Shown one piece after another: positions 35,601 through 47,600 of a stretch of DNA of 64,000 nucleotides (its first letter is position 1; the number at the start of each line of letters is the position of its first letter). The stretch lies in contig JARZZO010000016.1 of the NCBI GenBank assembly GCA_030544215.1, positions 60,863,501-60,927,500 of the forward strand, written 5' to 3'. The position numbers and the translations under genes are program-made. Source of the DNA: Zantedeschia hybrid cultivar (taxonomy: Eukaryota; Streptophyta; Magnoliopsida; Alismatales; Araceae). Below the pieces are notes generated by a model. The model saw only the letters and a list, made by a program, of their open reading frames with translations. It searched no databases and was not told the origin of the DNA.

Positions 35601-38600
35601 TTGAGATGGGGTGGGGTGCTATGCCCTAGCCACCACGCCGCTGGTGTGATGCCGAAAGTCTCTACCTTCACCTTTTTCCCTCTTCTTCTCTGTTGTCCTG
35701 CATCAATACTTGTCAACTAGATGACTGGACTGGGTCTCTTGATTAAGTGAGATCATTTCCTCAGGGGTGCCATGGGATAACTAGTCCTTTGTGTTCGCCA
35801 CATTTTATTTATCATTGCTTCAAATTCATAAGCTGTCCAACTATTTATCTGTTCTTGAATAGGTGGTATACTGGTCTCCTCGTTTGCTTTTGATTGGTTG
35901 GCCTAGACTGCTTATGCTGCAATCTAGTGGTTTGAATTAAAGAGTATTAGTATTTTAACAATATTTTGCGAACTATAACAAAAAACTGGTTTATAGTATG
36001 TTCGTGCTGGGAGATCTGTGTTTAGACAAAAGCATTTTTCTTAGTGGCTTCCAACCTAAGGTTTTTGTACATGCCTGAAGAAAACTTTTTGGGTGCTTAC
36101 GCTTTGTTGACCAATTCTTTTTCAGCTCCTGGTGATTATGTCATTCGTGAAGGGCAAAATTTGGGTGACATTTATTTTATTTGGGAAGGGGTGGTAAGTA
36201 GCTTCTTCCTTGACAATTTCTGCTTACCGTACGCAAAGCTGCCGATTGTCCATAATTTGCATGCATATTGTCAAAGTCTTTTGGCTTACTAAGGTGACGT
36301 TTGATAACACTTAAATTTATTGTCTAAATCCTTTTGTTCAAGTCTAATGTCTTACCTAGTCTCAAAAAAGCACTGATAATGATTCAGATAATAGACAATT
36401 TTACGTTTGATAATCAGTCTTAACTTGCGTCTAAAATTTTAAATAGGGACATTTTTTCTATCATTGTTTTCTACAGATTTGAAGATTACGAATCTGAAAC
36501 TTAAAAATCACTTCAATTCGAGAATCAAAATAAACTACACATTTGAAGTTAGATCAAAGTATGAGCTTCTCACAAGATTGAAAAATATCAAACCTCAATC
36601 ATAGAACCAGTAATAATCTCCAATGGATCACCTGGAACAACATTCGCGATGCCCCGGAGAGCTGATCAGTGCTGCCACGGCCGTCGCCGCCTATCTCGGC
36701 CGCGACGTCCGCGTCTACAAGAACCCCTTGGCTTCAGGTGGCCCTGGAAGGCCCGAGGGTGCCACTGCAAGCCACACAGTGGGGACGTCCTCGGCGGTGG
36801 TCAAGGTCATCTTCCCCGACCACTATGTGCTGGAGGCGAGGTTCGGCCGGACCGAGGCTGTGCAGCGGCTGATGGACCTGCTCCAGTGGGTGATCTCTCG
36901 CCCGGAGGTGCCGTTCTATGTATACACCGTGCCGCCCAAGGAGCAGATCGTCGACATGAGTGCGGACTTCTTCTCCACCGGGTTCGTCCCAGCGGCCAAC
37001 GTGTACTTCGGCTGCGAAGACTGGCCCTTGGCAGAAGGCCGGCCCCCCTTCCTGCGCGAGGAAGTCTGCTCCCTTGAGGGTCTGGGTGTCGTCGACGCAG
37101 AGGAACTCTTGAGGACGTTTTGTTCATGGCATGCTAGCTAGCTGCAGAAAGTCTGATGCTGGAGATGATCTGAATATGTACATACAAGTTAATTTCTAGA
37201 ATGACAGGGTTTGCGAGCTTCCACCAGCCATCAACGGCCAGGAGGGGCGCGGCTTCGAGGAGGGAGAAGAGCGCAAGGAGAGGTGAGGAGGCGGAGTGTG
37301 GGGTGATTGCGATTGATAGGGTTCGAGGAGAAATGAACATCTGAAAATAAAAAAGTAACCTTCAACTTACTTAAAATTTAAGAAGTATTTTAGACATAAA
37401 TGGATGAATTAGACATCAATTTAGATACTTTATCAAACAGTCTGAAACCTAAGATGTCTAACCACTTCAGAGTTAAGTGGCCCATTAAATGTTATCAAAC
37501 GGGCCCTAAGGTGCATCATGGTTTACTTTGGCATGAAATCTTGATGACAGCTATTGAAGTGTGCATTCTCTTTACCATCTACTAAATGTTTTCAGATGGG
37601 GTTTTTGATGCCAAATCTTTATGGAAGTAATGAGATTGGCTTTGCATATGGACTCTGTTTTTTACCCTCAAAATTTCCCCATTCATGTTCCTTCTTCACG
37701 CTTAACAGCCATTCAGAAGATATGTTGACTGTTTTGAAGTATTCATTGTATGTGTTTTTTCAAAATCTCTTCTTGATTGCTTACTCCATCTAGACTACAA
37801 ATGCTGGTTACTAGTGGTTACAGAAATGAGTACCAATGATTGATAATGTGCGGGAAAGATGGTGAGGAGGCTAGGAATGGAAAAAAACCGTACATTCTAT
37901 GGAAGGCTGAGCATGGCTGGCTATGATGGTTGATGGTTCACCTTCTCGTAAATTCTGTGCAGATTGAATTTCTTGATTGGCTATTATCTAGGCACCTGGC
38001 ACCAAGATTATAAGGTGTTTGGTATCCTTTTCTTGTCACTCCTTCCTTTGTGACTGAAACAACTTTATGGCTTTCAATTTTAAATCCTCATCTAAATGGA
38101 AGGGGTTAGCAATTGAAAGATGTGGTTTTCAAGCTCATCTTTTTTAGACTTGTAGAGACCCTCTATTAGTTGTCTATCTAGGGCGATCTATCTACCTTTA
38201 TTTGAGGTCATACTCTTTTTTGAAAGACAATAAATAGAAAAGTCTAGAAAACTTTCTATCCAGCTGTCAGCTTGATGCCTAGAGATTTCCAGTGATGTAC
38301 CAAAACTTAGTGGAACGTGATTGCTGATGGGTGGCTAGGGTGGGGCTGTCATTTTTAACGATGCCAAATTCTTAGCCAATGTTATTTGTCCAATAGTCGA
38401 TCATCCGCTACAACATAAGCCCTAGAACCTCAGAGCTTTATTATGTTTTTTACTAGTATTAATGAACTGAAGAATGCTGCTAATTGTGTGATACACTTTA
38501 TATTAGAAACTTAGAAGGATATAAAGGACCCTACAGGTAGGGTTGGCTGTATCGGGGATTGGTATGACTTGGATTCCCTAAGATATGAGTCATATCGGTC

Positions 38601-41600
38601 TGCCTTGGTGTGACACACGAGTCGCACGAGTTTAGGCCAATTCCTTATTAAATTGGACTTTTTTTTTAGATTGTTCAATTTTGTGAACAAATATGAGATA
38701 AACGAACTTGTAATGTGAGTGTTTTAGTAATGACGTATTAAACCAAATTTAGGAGAATCCTATCCTATTAATCATCATGAAAGTGTAATAATTTACTTTT
38801 AAAAAAAACTCATTATGCATGTAAATGAAATGAACTTAAGTTACTGCTGATCATACAAAGTGAAATTTATGAGAATTAGTTAACATGGACATAAAGATAC
38901 AACAAACTCATCAGTCATGGACATGAAAGATGTAACAAACTCATCAGTCAATGGTGACCCAAACTTATTTAATCGACTTGATAAGTATCATGCAAGTTGG
39001 TTCGGGTCTAGTCAATGCACATAAGGTCCTGGCAAAATTGGTGAGTCAAAGTGTACCCATGGTCTGGAATCCTGAAAAAACTATATGACTCGTACAAGTC
39101 ATACCGAGTCACACTGAGCCTTCAAACCCTGCGTATGGTTAGCATCCTAGCACATAGTCTCATTGTTCATTGGGCAAGTTAAGACCTTTGGAATTCAAGC
39201 ACATAAATATGGAAATGGTTGTGGGACTTGAGGAAGGATGCCATTCAAAGGTCAGACACTCTTAAATGGAGATGAATCCTACAAACTAGTCTTTCCTTCA
39301 TGTTTGGAAATGGATGTGCACATAGTGGTTGTTGTCTGGGATTTTTGTTGTCACTTGACAAGAGAAACATCTCTCACTTGTGCAAAGTTGGATGGAAAGT
39401 ATAAGGGATGAACTTCACCCTTGACGATTTGTCCTGTGCCAGATGGTTTTGACCTGTGCCATCACAACTGGCTGGGATAAGGAGAGAAGCCATCATTGTC
39501 GGTTGGAGGGAGGAGGCGTTGTACCTGCACATTCTTAAGAAGAGGAATGAAGGATTGTCATTGTGCAACACTTTCATAGGTGAAATATTAAATTTTATCA
39601 AATCTGTTTATTGCAGAACAAAGATGGCACCCAGTCTGGCAGAGTGAAGATGTGGTTAAACTGAATGAGGATGATAAGGAGATGTTGATGTCTCAAATTA
39701 CTGAGGAAGAAGTTAAACATGCTGTTTTTGATTTGGGAAGTGACAAAGCACTAGGTCCCAATGAAATGCGGTTGTTTCTTTATCAATCCTTTTGGGATTT
39801 AGTGGGGAGAGATGTGATACAGGCAGTTCGATATTGGTTTTATTATCAGAAGGGAGGGGAGTATGTGAATTAGACGTTCATTGTATTATTGCCCAACAAA
39901 GATAATGCAATGGAGCTGAAAGATTTTCGTCCAATTAGTCGTTTGAATGGGTCTTATAAGATTTTTACTAAAATCTTGGCAACTAGAAGGGGAAGAATTA
40001 TTGGGAAGCTGATTAATGTGCAGCAAAATGCTTTTGTGCCTGGGTGGAAATTGTTTGACTCTTTCATTGTAGCACATGAGGTCCTGTTCATCATGAAGAG
40101 AGGAAAGAGGAAAGGAATGCCGCTTAAATTAGACTTCCATACGGCTTATGGCAAAGTTTCATGGCAATGTCTGGGGAATGTCTTGTATATGCATGATTTT
40201 CCTAATCAGTGGGCGCATATTATTAAGAATTGCCTCTCCACAGCAGTTTTCTCTATGATAATTAATCGAAAGGTGGAAGGTTTTTTCAAAAGTTCCAGAG
40301 GGTTAAGGCAAGGGGACCCATTATCCCCTTATCTCTTTATATTAGTGGCAAATGTTCCAAGCAAGATGTGTTAGAGGGCAGAAGAGGAGGGATGGTTCCA
40401 AGGTGTCAAAGTGTTGAATTATGGTTTATCTATCTCATCTGCAGTGTGCAGATGATACTCTATTATTTTTAGGAGGTGGCAGAACAGCTACAGAATATTT
40501 TCTTTGTGCTCAAGACCTTTGAATTTACTTCAGGGCTTCAAATAAATTTTGAAAAGAGTTATATCATTGGAGTTAGTATGCACTTGCAGGAAGGTGAATT
40601 GAATGAGTGTGCTCAGGTTTTGAAGTGCAGAATTGAATGGTTGCCTATTGTATATTTGGGGTTACCACTATATTACAAATCAACAAAGATAGCTGATTGG
40701 GAGCCCATGGTAATCAAATTGCAAAAGAAATTAGCCCAGTGGAAGGCTAACAATCTGAGTTTTGGAGGCAGGATCACTCTAACGAATTCTGTCGTTTCTT
40801 CTATTCCTGTGTATTATATGTCAGTTTTTTTCATGCCAAAGGAGGTGATCAGAAGAATTGACAAAATCAGAAGGTTTTTCCTATGGGGAGACAATAATTA
40901 GAATAAAAATGGAATTCCGTTGGTAGAATGGAAGAAAGTTTGTCAGCCAATTAAAAAGGGAGGTCTGGGAGTCAAGAATTTGAACATAATGAATTTGTCT
41001 CTATTGGGTAAATGGCTACGGGGAATGTTGACTGATGAATCACATTTTGTGGAAAGACATTATGCAAGTCAGGTATTATGCCAAGTGTGGAAGATTCAAC
41101 ATTTTCAATACAAATCAAAGAACTTTGTCTCCGATTTGGAGAGGCATAATGGAATCTGCAGAATGAGTTTTTAAATTTAGTAAGATCACAGTGGGAGATG
41201 GGCATAATACCTTTTTCTGGCATGACAGATAGGCTGGAGATTACATGTTCAAGGATAAATTCTCTCCTGTTTTTATTCTTGCTGTAGATAAATGGAAAAC
41301 AATTGGGGATTTGTATACTTTTGAGGAGGGGAGGTTCTCTTGGAATGTTATACTTGGAAAAATTTGAGGGACTCAGACATTGAAGAATATTCAGATCTTA
41401 TGTGCATTCTGAATGGTGTTCAGATTGATACACAGAGGCAAGATGGGATTGTTGGAGGGAAAACAATGGTGTTTTCTCTGTTAAATCGCTATATTCGTTG
41501 ATAGAAGGAAATTCAACAACTTTTCCTTCTTTTAAGGAGATCTGGAGGGTTAAATCACCATTGAAGATTAAAGCTTTTATGTAGCTGTTATTTCAAAAGA

Positions 41601-44600
41601 GAATTGTTACTAAACTTTATAGAAGACACTGGGATTCAAACTGCTCAACTTTTTGCTCTATGTGTGATAAGTATGAGCAGGATGCGGATCATTTGTTCAT
41701 CCATTGTGAAATTAGCAAGGAAGTGTGGAGAGTTATTTCCGGGAGTTTGAAGATTCGGCTGAGTTTTCTGAACATTGAAGACATGTTTAGATTCTTCAAG
41801 AATTCTAATTCAGCAGGGAAGGAAAATCCTCAGCGAAAGATACTCATAATTCCGCCGCATGCTGTGTGCTGGAGTACATGGAGGAGCAGGAACGATAACC
41901 TGTTTAGGGGAACCAAAGTGTACACTGAAAATATTTGTCTTCAGGCAGTTTTCTTTTGGCATCTGTCAGCATATTTTAGGCATCCCAAAAGTTTTATCAA
42001 TATTGCAATATTGAAAAGGTGGGTGCAGATGGTTGTGTAGGCTTTTAGGGGGAAGAAGGAGAAGGAGAAGTGGCCGGCAACGGCCGGCGGCAGTCCGGTG
42101 ACGGCGGTCGAGGCGGCCTTCTTGGTAAGAGAACACAAATGGATGTTCCGGAGGGTGTTCCGGAGAAGGAAGGCTGTTCAGGAGTCCATCATCCTGGTAA
42201 GGGGAAAGGGTGGAGTACGGTGCAGAGGAAGGTGTCTCGCAGAGTTGGTCACCGGAGGACAGTGGCTGCGGAAGCTCTGCCTGTGGGACGCGATGTCTGC
42301 ATTCGCTGCTTGGGCAAGGGCCATCATGCAGCCAGGTGCAGAGAAGCAGTCCGGTGCCTCCACTACTATGGAGCTGGACACAGAAGAAGGCTTTGTCCTT
42401 CTCTCCGATATATTGACAGTAAAACAGAGGTGAGTAGTAGGAGGATGAACTCTGGTGTAGATCCTAACGTGGACAGCAAGCCTGCCCCGAAGGTCTTTCA
42501 TGGAGTGGTGGACATAGCATGGTCACCAGAGGTTGCTGCAGCTAAGCGTTCATTGGAAAACTGCATTGTAGTTTCATTCCGGAAGGAAAGCAATGGAATC
42601 GCAATGGACTGTGGGGAGGTTAGAGCCATTCTGTTGAAGTTTTGGCCGGAAGTTAAAGGATGGAGCATTCGAAGATTGGTATCCCATTCCTTCCTAGTAA
42701 GCTCAGAAACTCAATCGTGGAAGGATCTTGCATGCTCCATTGGAAGGATAGAGGTGAAGAAGGATCTTTTTGTGGAGTTTTCTCAGTGGAGGACAGAAGT
42801 GGGAACTTTCCCTGCAGAGGAGGGAATCGAGTTGTGGTGTAGGTTCCAGGGGGTGCCTCTTCACCTTTGGAACATCAACACATTCCAGTCAATCTACTCT
42901 AGGTTTGGGAGGCTTAGAGAAGTGGATAGCAAGGGACTCAGGGGGGACAATTTGTCCTTTGTGCGGGTTAAAATTTCTGTTGAGCGAAAGTCAGATATTC
43001 CCGAAAGGATTAAGATCATGGTAGGAGGAAGGATCTTCTGGGTCCACATCACAATGGAAGAAGTTGGTAAGGATATAGGAGTTGAACAGGACTGGCGGTG
43101 GGCTGATGTGGTGGCGGAGTATAGAAGATACAAGACAATCAGAGACGGCGGGGCTGAAACAGGGCAGCCGGAACTCGGTGTTCACCCAGGTTTGATTGAG
43201 TCCGGTACTGAGTCAAGAAAGGTCTTTAATCAGTCGCACTCAGGTGCGACGAGTCAGAAGGAGATGAAGAGGCTGGTAGGTGCAGATAGGGGAATTCAAG
43301 ATTGCGGGGTTCCAAAGCTAGTTGACAGTAAAGGAATAAGGGGGGTTCTCCCAAATCCCTCGAGAGGCCCGCTTGAGCAGCAAACAGTTCAGGGGAAGAG
43401 TGCCAATTATTTTAATAAGTGGGGGTGTGGTTCCGAGGCGGAGGTTGAGCAGGGCATTGAAGGGAGCTCGGGTGTGGGGTTTTCGGGCGAGGAAGATGAA
43501 CAGGCGCGGGGAGCTCCAGATTTGATAGGAGATCCGATACGTAAGGAATCTATCATATCGGATCCTGACTTAACCTTGAACCGGGTATCGTTTCGTCCGG
43601 TTCAGTCGTCTGAACCTAATCCGCCCCCGAACCGTCGTCTTCCCCGAGCTCTCATCGCTTTTCACGAAGAACAGAGTACCGGAAGGGAGATTGCTCCGGC
43701 CAGAGGAGAGAGATTTTCTGCAGTGTGGGTACAGCAAGACGATGCATCTTACTCGAGGTGTGGACAGGGTGACATAGATCCTATCTGGACTGATGGAAGG
43801 GGGATGGGGAATAATATTGGCCTTCCGGAGGTCCAACTTCTTAAGCTTTCAGGGAAGGGATGGAACAGTGTCAGAAAGGAGGGGTCGTCTCAGGAAGAGT
43901 TAGAAGCAATTGTTAACTACAGTTTGCCAGATAAACTGGAAGAAGAAGGATCGGAAAAGGTTAAAAGAGACAGGGAGTTGCAGGAAGAGACTCAGGCCAA
44001 ACAGATTACGACATATGAAGGCAGTGAGGTTCCGTTGGCAGTAAATTTGTGTGATGAGGAAGAAGTCTGGAGGAATGAAATTGTGCAATTTGGACAGCGT
44101 ATAGGGGTGTCATTTGAAGGCAGGGAAGATATGGTCCTGAACTTTCTTAAGAAATTGAGAAGGAATGCAATCTTACAGCAATCAGCTAAGAGGAAAGGTA
44201 CGGGAGGTGGAATGAAGATTGGAAAAAGAGAAGCAAGCTTTGTGAGTAACAATGAAGTCCTGGACAGCTTGAGAGGGAAGAAGACCAAGGATAAAGGGAA
44301 ACAGGTTGTTACACTATGAATTTGATCTCATGGAATATTAGGGGCCTCAATGGGGACTTCAAGAGGAGAGCTGTAAAAGATTTGGTGTATTCTCAGCATC
44401 TGGACTGCATCTGTTTACAGGAAACCAAGATGGCCAATATTGATAAATCTGTCTTAAGTAGAATATGTGGGTCCAAGTTAAATGAGGTGGCAGTTTTTCC
44501 TGCAGAAGGAAGTAAAGGAGGGCAATTAGTGATTTGGGATGGAAACAGGTTCGAGGGTAATGTCTGTGATTTAGGCAAATTCAGCATTTCGGTTGCCTTT

Positions 44601-47600
44601 AAACACAAGAATAGAATCTCTAATAATGACTGTTGGGTCATTACTTCTGTGTATGGACCCCACACCGATCAACAGAGGGAGGAATTTGTACAGGAACTAT
44701 ACAGGTTGCATAGTCTTTTCCCGAAAACCTGGTGTATCTTGGGAGATTTTAATTGTGTAAGGTTTCCTTGGGAAAGGACTGGTAGGCAGAGATGGAGCAA
44801 TAGTATGGATAATTTTAATCAGTGGATCAGAGATGTTCAATTAATAGAGGTGGATGACCCAAACAGAAATTATACCTGGTCTAATTTACAGCAGGATAGC
44901 ATCCAGTCTAAGATTGACAGAGTTTTGATCTCTCCAGATTGGTTCAAAAAATTTCCCCTGTCACATGTGAAAGGGTTGTTCAGGTCTGTCTCTGATCATA
45001 TACCCTTGCTCATTATGATGGAGGATAAGAGGAGGAGCTCCAGAATTTTTAGATATGAATTGAAATGGCAAAGGGAAGTTGGATTCAAGGAAATGGTTGG
45101 TAATTGGTGGCAGCAAGCACCAAAGGCAAATTCTGCAGTGCTTAATTTCATGGGCAAGCTGAAATGGATAAGGAATTGTTTGAGGCAATGGTCTAACCAG
45201 AATTTTGGAAAGGAAAAGGAAAAAAGGCAGAAATTGATGGGCAGCATTGAAGAATTAGAATTGAAAAGTGAGGTTGCTGATCTTTCCAATAAATAACTTC
45301 AATCTTTGAAGGAGTTCCGGAAGAATTACAATGAAGAACTTTTGAAAGAAGAAATTGGTTGGAAACAAAGAGCTAAGGAGCATTGGCTAAAGGAAGGTGA
45401 TAAAAACTCTTCTTTCTTCCATGCCATGGCTAGTACTAAAAGAAGATACCTGTCTATTGATCATGTCAAAGAAGAAGATAGTGTCATTGAAGATCCCGAG
45501 GAGATCAAAAACAGATTTGTGGATTTCTTCAGAAATCTTTTCTCAGAAGATTTTCTGATGAGACCCCACATACAAGATGGATTACTTCCCAAGTTAGTTG
45601 ATTCAGAAGCTGTTAAGTTGAGTGAGCCCTTTGTGGAGGAGGAAGTTAGAATGGCTGTTTTCAGTATGGATCCTAATAAAGCTCCGGGTGTCGACGGATT
45701 TTCGCTGGGGTTCTATCAATTCTTTTGGGATGTTATTAAAGATGATTTGGTTAACCTTGTGCAGGAGTTTTATGACAGGCCGGAAAGGATTAGAGCGGTT
45801 AATGCTACATATGTTGTTCTTATTCCTAAGTCAGAAGGAGCGGATAGAGTGACAGATTTTCGGCCCATTAGCTTACTCAATGGATGCTATAAGGTTATTG
45901 CCAAGATCCTAGCAACCCGATTTAAGAAGGTGATACATAAACTTGTGGGCATTAATCAATCAGCATTTATGCAAGGCAGATTTATACTGGATAACTTTAT
46001 GACAGCTTATGAGGTAATACATCATTACAAGATCAGAAATAAGCAAGGAGTGTTATTAAAGCTTGACTTTGAGAAGGCTTATGATAGAATCAACTGGAAT
46101 TGTCTCAAAAAAACAATGATCCTCATGGGTTTCAATGAAAGATGGGTTAGATGGATAATGAGCTGTATTTCATCCTCTAAGTTTTCTGTGTTGATCAATA
46201 GAGAACCGTGTGGATATTTCAGCAGTTCAAGAGGTCTTAGGCAGGGAGATCCATTGTCTCCGTTTCTGTTTTTGCTTATTGGACAGATTTTTAGCTCTCT
46301 TTGGGATAATGCTGTTCAACTTGGCCTTATTGAGGGATTCAGAATAGGCAGGAGCAACATTCACCTATCTCATCTTCAGTTTGCAGATGATACGCTATTG
46401 TTTTCTCCAGGAAGCAAGGAGGATATCCAGAATATCAAAAGTTTGCTTATTTTGATAGAACTTATCACAGGACTGAGGATCAATTATGAGAAATCAGAAA
46501 TAGTGGGTTTGAATGTGCCGCAGCCTAGTCTTTTGGAGATTGCAAATTCCTTAAAGTGCAGAGTGAATATGTTCCCTATTAAATATTTGGGTCTGCCCTT
46601 ATCAGATGGAAACTTAAGGGTGAGAGATTGGGATGGTTTAATTAAGAAATTTGAGAGTAGATTGGAAGGGTGGAAAGGCAACTTTCTTTCAGGAGGAGGG
46701 AAAATGATATTGTCAAAATCGGTTCTTTCGTCTTTGGCAATTTACCATGCTTCTATATTTAAGATACCTCGAGCAGTGGAAAAAATCATTGAAGCAATTC
46801 GAAGTTCCTTTTTTTGGTCAGGAGGGAAAAGGGATAAGAAAGGTATACATTTGATCAAATGGAGCAATGTTTGCAAAAGCAAGGAGCAAGGAGGAATTGG
46901 CCTCTGCGGTGTGGCTACTTTCAACAAAGCAATGCTAGCTAAATGGTTGTGGAGAAGGGGAGAACATCCGAATGCACTTTGGGCTGTGATTGTGAAGGAT
47001 CTTTATTTTCAAGGTGAAAACAAATGGAATTTTTATCCTTCAACCAGCTACAATATGTCTTCAATCTGGAAGAATATTGTTAGATGTGCTGAATTCATGG
47101 ATATTTCGAGTACTATTTAGGTGGGAAATGGGAGGGATACACAGTTTTGGAGAGATAAATGGTGTTCCAATATGACCCTTTCTAAGCTTTTTAGCAATAT
47201 CTTCAATATAACCCTTCACCAAGAAGCTACAGTAGAGGAAGTGTTATGCAATATAGATGCAGGGCAGATCAGCTTGCCTTTGAGAAGGAATCCCACGGAT
47301 GAGGAAGCAGAAGAACTAGTATTGCTAATCAACACCATCAGTGAAGCCAGAATTTTTGGTGAGGTGCAAGACAAAAGAAATTGGAGATGGACCAACAATG
47401 GACAGTTCTCGGTCAATTCCATGGCTCAAATGTTGAATGATGGTGGAATTAGGGTGTGGTGGAAAGAGTTAGTTTGGTCTAATCACCTTCCTAATAAGAT
47501 CAAAATTTTCCTGTGGAAGCTTGCTTGGTGCAGAATTCTTACGGGAAAGAGGGCCAAGAAACTACACATCTCTGGGAGCTTCTCGTGTGTTTATTGTGTT

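Larger units (their letters stand above)
36293..37506 (+). mobile_element. Pack-type DNA transposon carrying a PUX1-like coding sequence
   Basis: The left end GGTGACGTTTGATAACA matches the reversed right end GGGCCCGTTTGATAACA, with further similarity inward (CTTAA / TTTAA). Both borders read TAA (36290-36292 and 37507-37509), as in PIF/Harbinger. The identity could also be read as an 8-bp CTAAGGTG duplication, as in hAT, which makes the ends less symmetric. The AT-rich ends enclose GC-rich cargo: a 172-codon frame at 36623-37141 and a second GC-rich patch at 37205-37335. No transposase is present. It lies in intron 3 of the thioesterase, about 100 bp after exon 3. Confidence 0.75.

Noticed and set aside
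36623..37141. An ordinary single-exon host PUX1 gene.
   Set aside because: It is shorter than PUX1, lacks its linker and tail, and lies inside inverted repeats with TAA borders, so a transposon passenger is more likely.
38530..39140. A complete hAT element with GGTATGACTTG inverted parts.
   Set aside because: Matching ends are too weak and no target duplication was found; kept only as a remark on the intron.
42070..42138. Start of LINE ORF1 at GTG 42070.
   Set aside because: Eukaryotic translation rarely starts at GTG; the first in-frame ATG is at 42139.
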